Source: Tragulus kanchil (lineage: Eukaryota > Chordata > Mammalia > Artiodactyla > Tragulidae). Taken from it: a DNA stretch of 64,000 nt. The translations under genes and the position numbers were made by a program. Positions 60,836 through 64,000 of the stretch are shown here, one piece after another. How positions within the stretch are numbered: position 1 is the first letter of the stretch; each line of letters starts with the position of its first letter. A model generated the notes under the pieces. The model did not search any database. It was not told where the DNA came from and saw nothing but the letters and a program-made list of their open reading frames with translations. The stretch lies in the NCBI GenBank assembly GCA_022376925.1, contig JAIOJX010000024.1, forward strand, positions 166,377,608 to 166,441,607, in the 5' to 3' direction.

Positions 60836-61000
60836 ATGAAACTGTAACTCAGTCGTGTCCAGCTCTTTGTGACCCCGTGGACTGTAGCCCACCAGGCTCC
60901 TCTGTCCATGCGGTTTTCCAGGCAAGAATCCTGGAGTGGGTTGCCATTCCTTTCTCCAGGGGGATCTTCCAACCCAGAGATTAAACCTGGGTCTCGTTCA
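60836..61000 (-). mobile_element. Bov-tA/Bov-A2 SINE (copy 3 of 3)
   Basis: Third copy, carried by D20. Confidence 0.92.
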
Positions 61001-61684
61001 GGAAGACTAAGCAACTAGCACTACTACTACTACGAGGGACAAAATAAATTCTGGCCTAATGAACAAAGTGCCAGATTAAAATTTTTTAAGTATGCTTTTA
61101 GGCACTGATAAAGGAAAGAGTTCTTAAATATATTACTTAGCTAAAAAAATGAAATCTGCATTTTAATGAGTCTTCCTGGTGGTTCTGATGGGAGATAAAG
61201 TTTGAGAGCCAGTCACCTAAGGGAACAAAGGAGATGGAGGCATCAAGAACAAATGAGCTACAACAGGGAAAAAGAGGCCAGACTCTGGAGAAAGACAAAT
61301 CATGGGTCAGATATTTGTGCCGCATCTTATTGGCTTTGCAACAAGTTGTGTAACTACATTGGGAACGATCCTTAAAATCTTTGAGCTTTAAATGCCCCAT
61401 CTCCTGATTGGGGGTGACACATTACTTAAAGAATTTAATACAATAATTGCAAAGTGTTCCGCTCACTCACACGGGCATATAGCAAAAGATAGCTCACAAT
61501 TTTAATAAGAACATAGTTGCGAGAAAGCTCTGTTACTAGACATACAAAATTTGAGATAATAGTCGTATAACCCAGTGGCAGAATCCAAGAGAAGCCTGAA
61601 AAAGGGTGAAGACCTCAAAGAGAGACTGAAACTGAAGAATGATAGGGAAGGACACGCAATATAGGCCCTGGCTACCCCCAGGTG

Positions 61685-62461
61685 AGCGGTCGAGATCATC
61701 CAAGGAGAGCATGGAAGCGACGAGGACACCAGCAGTGGAGAGGTGGACAAAGAGCAGGCCACTTGAAAAGGAGCTTGAGAAAGAAAATAAAGGACGAGGG
61801 GAGAACCAGGAGCCAGTGTGGTCAAAGAAGCCAAGAGAGGAACGTCACGAGAAGAAGATCACCAGCCTCAAATGTCACTAAGTTGAAAGAGACAGAGATG
61901 AAAATTGAAGATAGAGCGATAGATAGTAGATAGATGAGGAGGGAGGGAGGAAGGCAGGGAGCGGGGAAGGAAGGAGAAAGAGGAAGGCCATTACATTTGG
62001 TCGCTATGAAGTGATGTCATGCTTCTGAGAAGGCATTCCTTCTTCAAGATAGAAGCAGAAGCCTGACCCTTAATAGGTAGAAAAGGAAAATCAAGAGGAG
62101 AATTGAAGACTTACCTTGAAAAGTTAAGTTGTAGTGGAAATGAGAGAAAACGGGTTGGCAAAATCAGTGGAAGTCAGAAAATGAACAATATCTTTAAGGA
62201 AACAAGATGATCACAGAGTTGGAGTCTGAGGAAAAGAGCCAGTGATGAAGAAGAAATTGAAGGCACAAGCAAGTGAGAAAGGAGTGAGCAAGGAAGGAAA
62301 AGGGATAAGAACAGGTAGAACCTTTAGCACTGAAATGGGGCAATTTTTCTCTGAAGCACGAAAAAGACTGAGTAAAATTAAAGCTTTGTGATGGAGAAGA
62401 TGGGGGAAAGGGTAAGGTGACGGTGTGCATCTCTGAGGGCTTTTTTTTTTTTTTACTTTTG
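61685..62461 (+). other. Purine-rich intron segment, single copy
   Basis: The plus strand is strongly enriched in A and G, with a GATA-type and GGAGGGA-type simple-repeat patch at 61916-61980 and a T run at 62440-62453. ORFs are low-complexity (Lys/Glu/Arg-rich) with no motif. Confidence 0.6.
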
Positions 62462-62789
62462 TTAGAGAGACAGAGAAAGAAACAGCAGATGAATTGAGCT
62501 TCTAAGCGTAAAGGAGTTTCACGCAGGGTTGAGGACATGAGGAAAGGGCAAAGATTTAGAACACCTGTTATAAGAACTGGAAAAAGGAGCACAATTACCA
62601 CACGAGGGACATTAAAGCAGCACTAAGGGTTGGCACTGAGTCAGGTGCAATCATGGGTGTCTACTGATCACCTCTGGCGACGCAAGTGAACAGAGTAAAC
62701 GGATAATGATGAGGAGACGGATGACGACGTGCATAAAACAACGGTCATCAATAACTAGCCTGGGCCAAGTAGTTCAGGAGCTCACCCTG

Positions 62790-63045
62790 GCCAGTGCTGT
62801 GTCGGGAATGATCTTCCTTCACAGTCAGAAACTTCCTAGGTTTAAATCCTAGCGGTTCCATCTCAAGCTGTGACCTTGAGGAAGTTGCTGACCTTCTATG
62901 CCTCAGTTCTGTTATCCTTAAGATGGGCATTAAAAATCATAATACCTATTTGGTAGGGCCATTGGGACAATGAGATCAACTCATTCGTGTACAGCACTTA
63001 GAACAGCTCTGGACACAGAATAAGCACTTGTTATGTGTTAATTAT
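62790..63045 (+). mobile_element. MIR SINE
   Basis: The order 'aggtttaaatcctagcggtt', 'gctgtgaccttgaggaagtt', 'atgcctcagttctgttatcc', 'taatacctatttggtagggc', 'agcacttagaacagctctgg' and 'ataagcacttgttatg' is a well-preserved MIR. Its 5' part recurs from 63899 through D21. Confidence 0.85.
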
Positions 63046-63211
63046 ACTCACTGCTACCAAGTTGAGGCAAATTTGAGGATGACAGAAGTTCATAAAGTTA
63101 GTATACATCACAACTCTCAGCACATACCCAGAGTGAAATCCTCCTTGAGAATTTCCCATACAACCACAGTGCTAACAAAAGATTGAAAATACCCTCAGCC
63201 ACCAACCATAC

Positions 63212-63400
63212 CTATGACAGACATCCTTTTTCTGAAATTGTTGAAATCCAAAAAGGCAAGCAATTGATAAGTAACTAGAGTTCCCAGTTCTTCTATTGTT
63301 ATTGTCTCTGGGGTACGAGACTTAAAGATGAACCCCAAATTTCTTGCAGCAGTCACTAGAGCCCCTTCATCAGGTGACTGAACTTGGTAAATCAGCTGTC
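63212..63400 (-). CDS. ATP8B4: ATP8B4 exon e1: nucleotide-binding domain, SPDEGAL motif
   Basis: This 189-nt internal exon encodes 62 full codons plus split codons at both ends. It reads from [20 protein letters not shown] through [16 protein letters not shown] to [20 protein letters not shown] is the P4-ATPase nucleotide-binding-domain signature, and the RKRMSVI strand also belongs to this domain. The acceptor (pyrimidine tract then ag) lies just above 63400, and the donor, gtatgg on the minus strand, lies just below 63212. The exon ends with the G of a Val codon completed by exon e2 (ATA G|TT CGA gives I-V-R). Human ATP8B4, as I recall it, has Thr where this copy has Phe in FNNFRKR. It sits inside the first copy of the 62462-64000 duplication, so a second copy is expected just beyond the right edge. 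Confidence 0.95.
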
Positions 63401-64000
63401 CTAAAAGAAAAGAAACAAATGGATTAGATAACAAAAGGAAACAGATCGCTAACCTTGAGAATAGTAATGTTCATACAACACCAAGATCAATTCCAACTCA
63501 TTCTGTAATAACCAACCCAAGTGTCCCTCTAGAATGATCTGAACTGAATCCTAACCCAGAAAGAACAGGCTTAGAGAGACAGAGAAAGAAACAGCAGATG
63601 AATTGAGCTTCTAAGCGTAAAGGAGTTTCACGCAGGGTTGAGGCCATGAGGAAAGGGCAAAGATTTAGAACACCTGTTATAAGAACTGGAAAAAGGAGCA
63701 CAATTACCACACGAGGGACATTAAAGCAGCACTAAGGGTTGGCACTGAGTCAGGTGCAATCATGGGTGTCTACTGATCACCTCTGGCGACGCAAGTGAAC
63801 AGAGTAAACGGATAATGATGAGGAGACGGATGACGACGTGCATAAAACAACGGTCATCAATAACTAGCCTGGGCCAAGTAGTTCAGGAGCTCACCCTGGC
63901 CAGTGCTGTGTCGGGAATGATCTTCCTTCACAGTCAGAAACTTCCTAGGTTTAAATCCTAGCGGTTCCATCTCAAGCTGTGACCTTGAGGAAGTTGCTGA

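Larger units (their letters stand above)
59502..61684 (+). repeat. Tandem ~1.09 kb duplication D20
   Basis: Copy 1 is 59502-60590 and copy 2 is 60592-61684 (offset 1,090). Near its end copy 1 is noisy: missing 'gcga' near 60430, 'tattaggcc' for 'tataggcc', and 'ctcacaccccagg' for 'ctacccccagg'. Positions 59502-59906 are also the tail of D19, so that piece occurs three times. Confidence 0.95.
15634..63400 (-). other. ATP8B4: ATP8B4 gene, internal part (8 coding exons visible)
   Basis: This is the span of eight consecutive coding exons of a class I P4-ATPase, read right to left. Family knowledge: P4-ATPases, usually with a CDC50/TMEM30 beta subunit, move phospholipids from the outer to the cytosolic leaflet; ATP8B4 is a poorly characterised ATP8B-subfamily member of about 1,190 residues in human. 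Translated exons match remembered human ATP8B4 almost residue for residue, and better than ATP8B1 (for example [21 protein letters not shown] and [14 protein letters not shown]). About 414 contiguous residues are covered, roughly human residues 480-895. Every junction has GT-AG ends and compatible phase. The DKTGT exon should lie right of the window and the final membrane exons left of it. Five exons appear twice in full and one in part because of 1.1 kb duplications, so a naive gene model here would be broken. Confidence 0.93.
62462..64000 (+). repeat. Tandem ~1.11 kb duplication D21 (carries exon e1), truncated by the window
   Basis: Copy 1 is 62462-63570. Copy 2 starts at 63571 and runs off the window (offset 1,109). 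One difference is seen: A at 62535 against C at 63644. Confidence 0.93.

Noticed and set aside
61502..62601. Long Ser/Phe/Leu-rich minus-strand ORFs (61502-61834, 62194-62601)
   Set aside because: They arise from the purine-rich tract read on the opposite strand (TTT, CTT, TCC codons) and have no motif.
62748..63045. tRNA-like B-box sequences in many places (for example 'ggttcgatccctgg' at 8067)
   Set aside because: They belong to tRNA-derived SINEs without a foldable complete tRNA; no functional tRNA gene is present.
1..64000. Regularly spaced repeats suggesting a CRISPR-like or satellite array
   Set aside because: Repeat units are ~1.1 kb, different at each place, and have no conserved short repeat with spacers and no common monomer.

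Overview
The window is nuclear DNA of a ruminant, probably a bovid or close relative. The evidence is the interspersed repeats: a BovB (RTE-type) LINE tail, several tRNA-Glu-derived Bov-tA/Bov-A2 SINEs, CHR-type SINEs, ruminant-type L1, and older MIR, L2, MER5 and hAT fossils. There is no prokaryotic gene, operon, CRISPR array or tRNA/rRNA gene. The many short ORFs are almost all repeat or intron noise.

The only gene I can identify is ATP8B4, a class I P4-ATPase (phospholipid-flippase type), on the minus strand. Eight consecutive internal coding exons can be read with consensus splice sites and matching intron phases. In transcript order (right to left) they are 63212-63400, 46293-46408, 41554-41718, 39372-39483, 36055-36160, 20982-21129, 17672-17855 and 15634-15857. 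Together they encode about 414 contiguous residues: most of the nucleotide-binding domain (SPDEGAL, KGAD, GLRTL), the P domain (TGDKQETA, GDGANDV) and the start of the C-terminal membrane domain (M5/M6). The phosphorylation-site and actuator-domain exons lie beyond the right edge. The last membrane-domain exons were not found and should lie beyond the left edge.

The most striking property is structural. About 21 times the sequence repeats the preceding ~1.08-1.21 kb almost perfectly in direct tandem. The duplicated content is different each time and includes six exons (five whole, one partial). Many duplications are chained, so that the tail of one is the head of the next and some stretches occur three times. 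Differences between copies cluster near copy edges. The five whole duplicated exons have lengths that are not multiples of three, so including both copies of any one would frameshift the protein. The narrow length range, lack of a shared boundary motif, degraded edges and frame-breaking exon copies point to unmerged overlapping contig or read ends (false duplication in an assembly) rather than biology. After removing one copy of each, about 41 kb of unique sequence remains.

Layout: 1-15.1 kb is intronic or downstream sequence rich in L1 5' regions and SINEs, with one unidentified ORF-like stretch at 12.05-12.43 kb. 15.1-22.3 kb holds exons e8, e7 and e6 with duplicates. 22.3-36 kb is a repeat-filled intron. 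36-48 kb holds exons e5, e4, e3 and e2. 48-63 kb is a large intron with L1, hAT, L2, SINE and MER5 elements. 63.2-63.4 kb is exon e1. I found no convincing new biological system.
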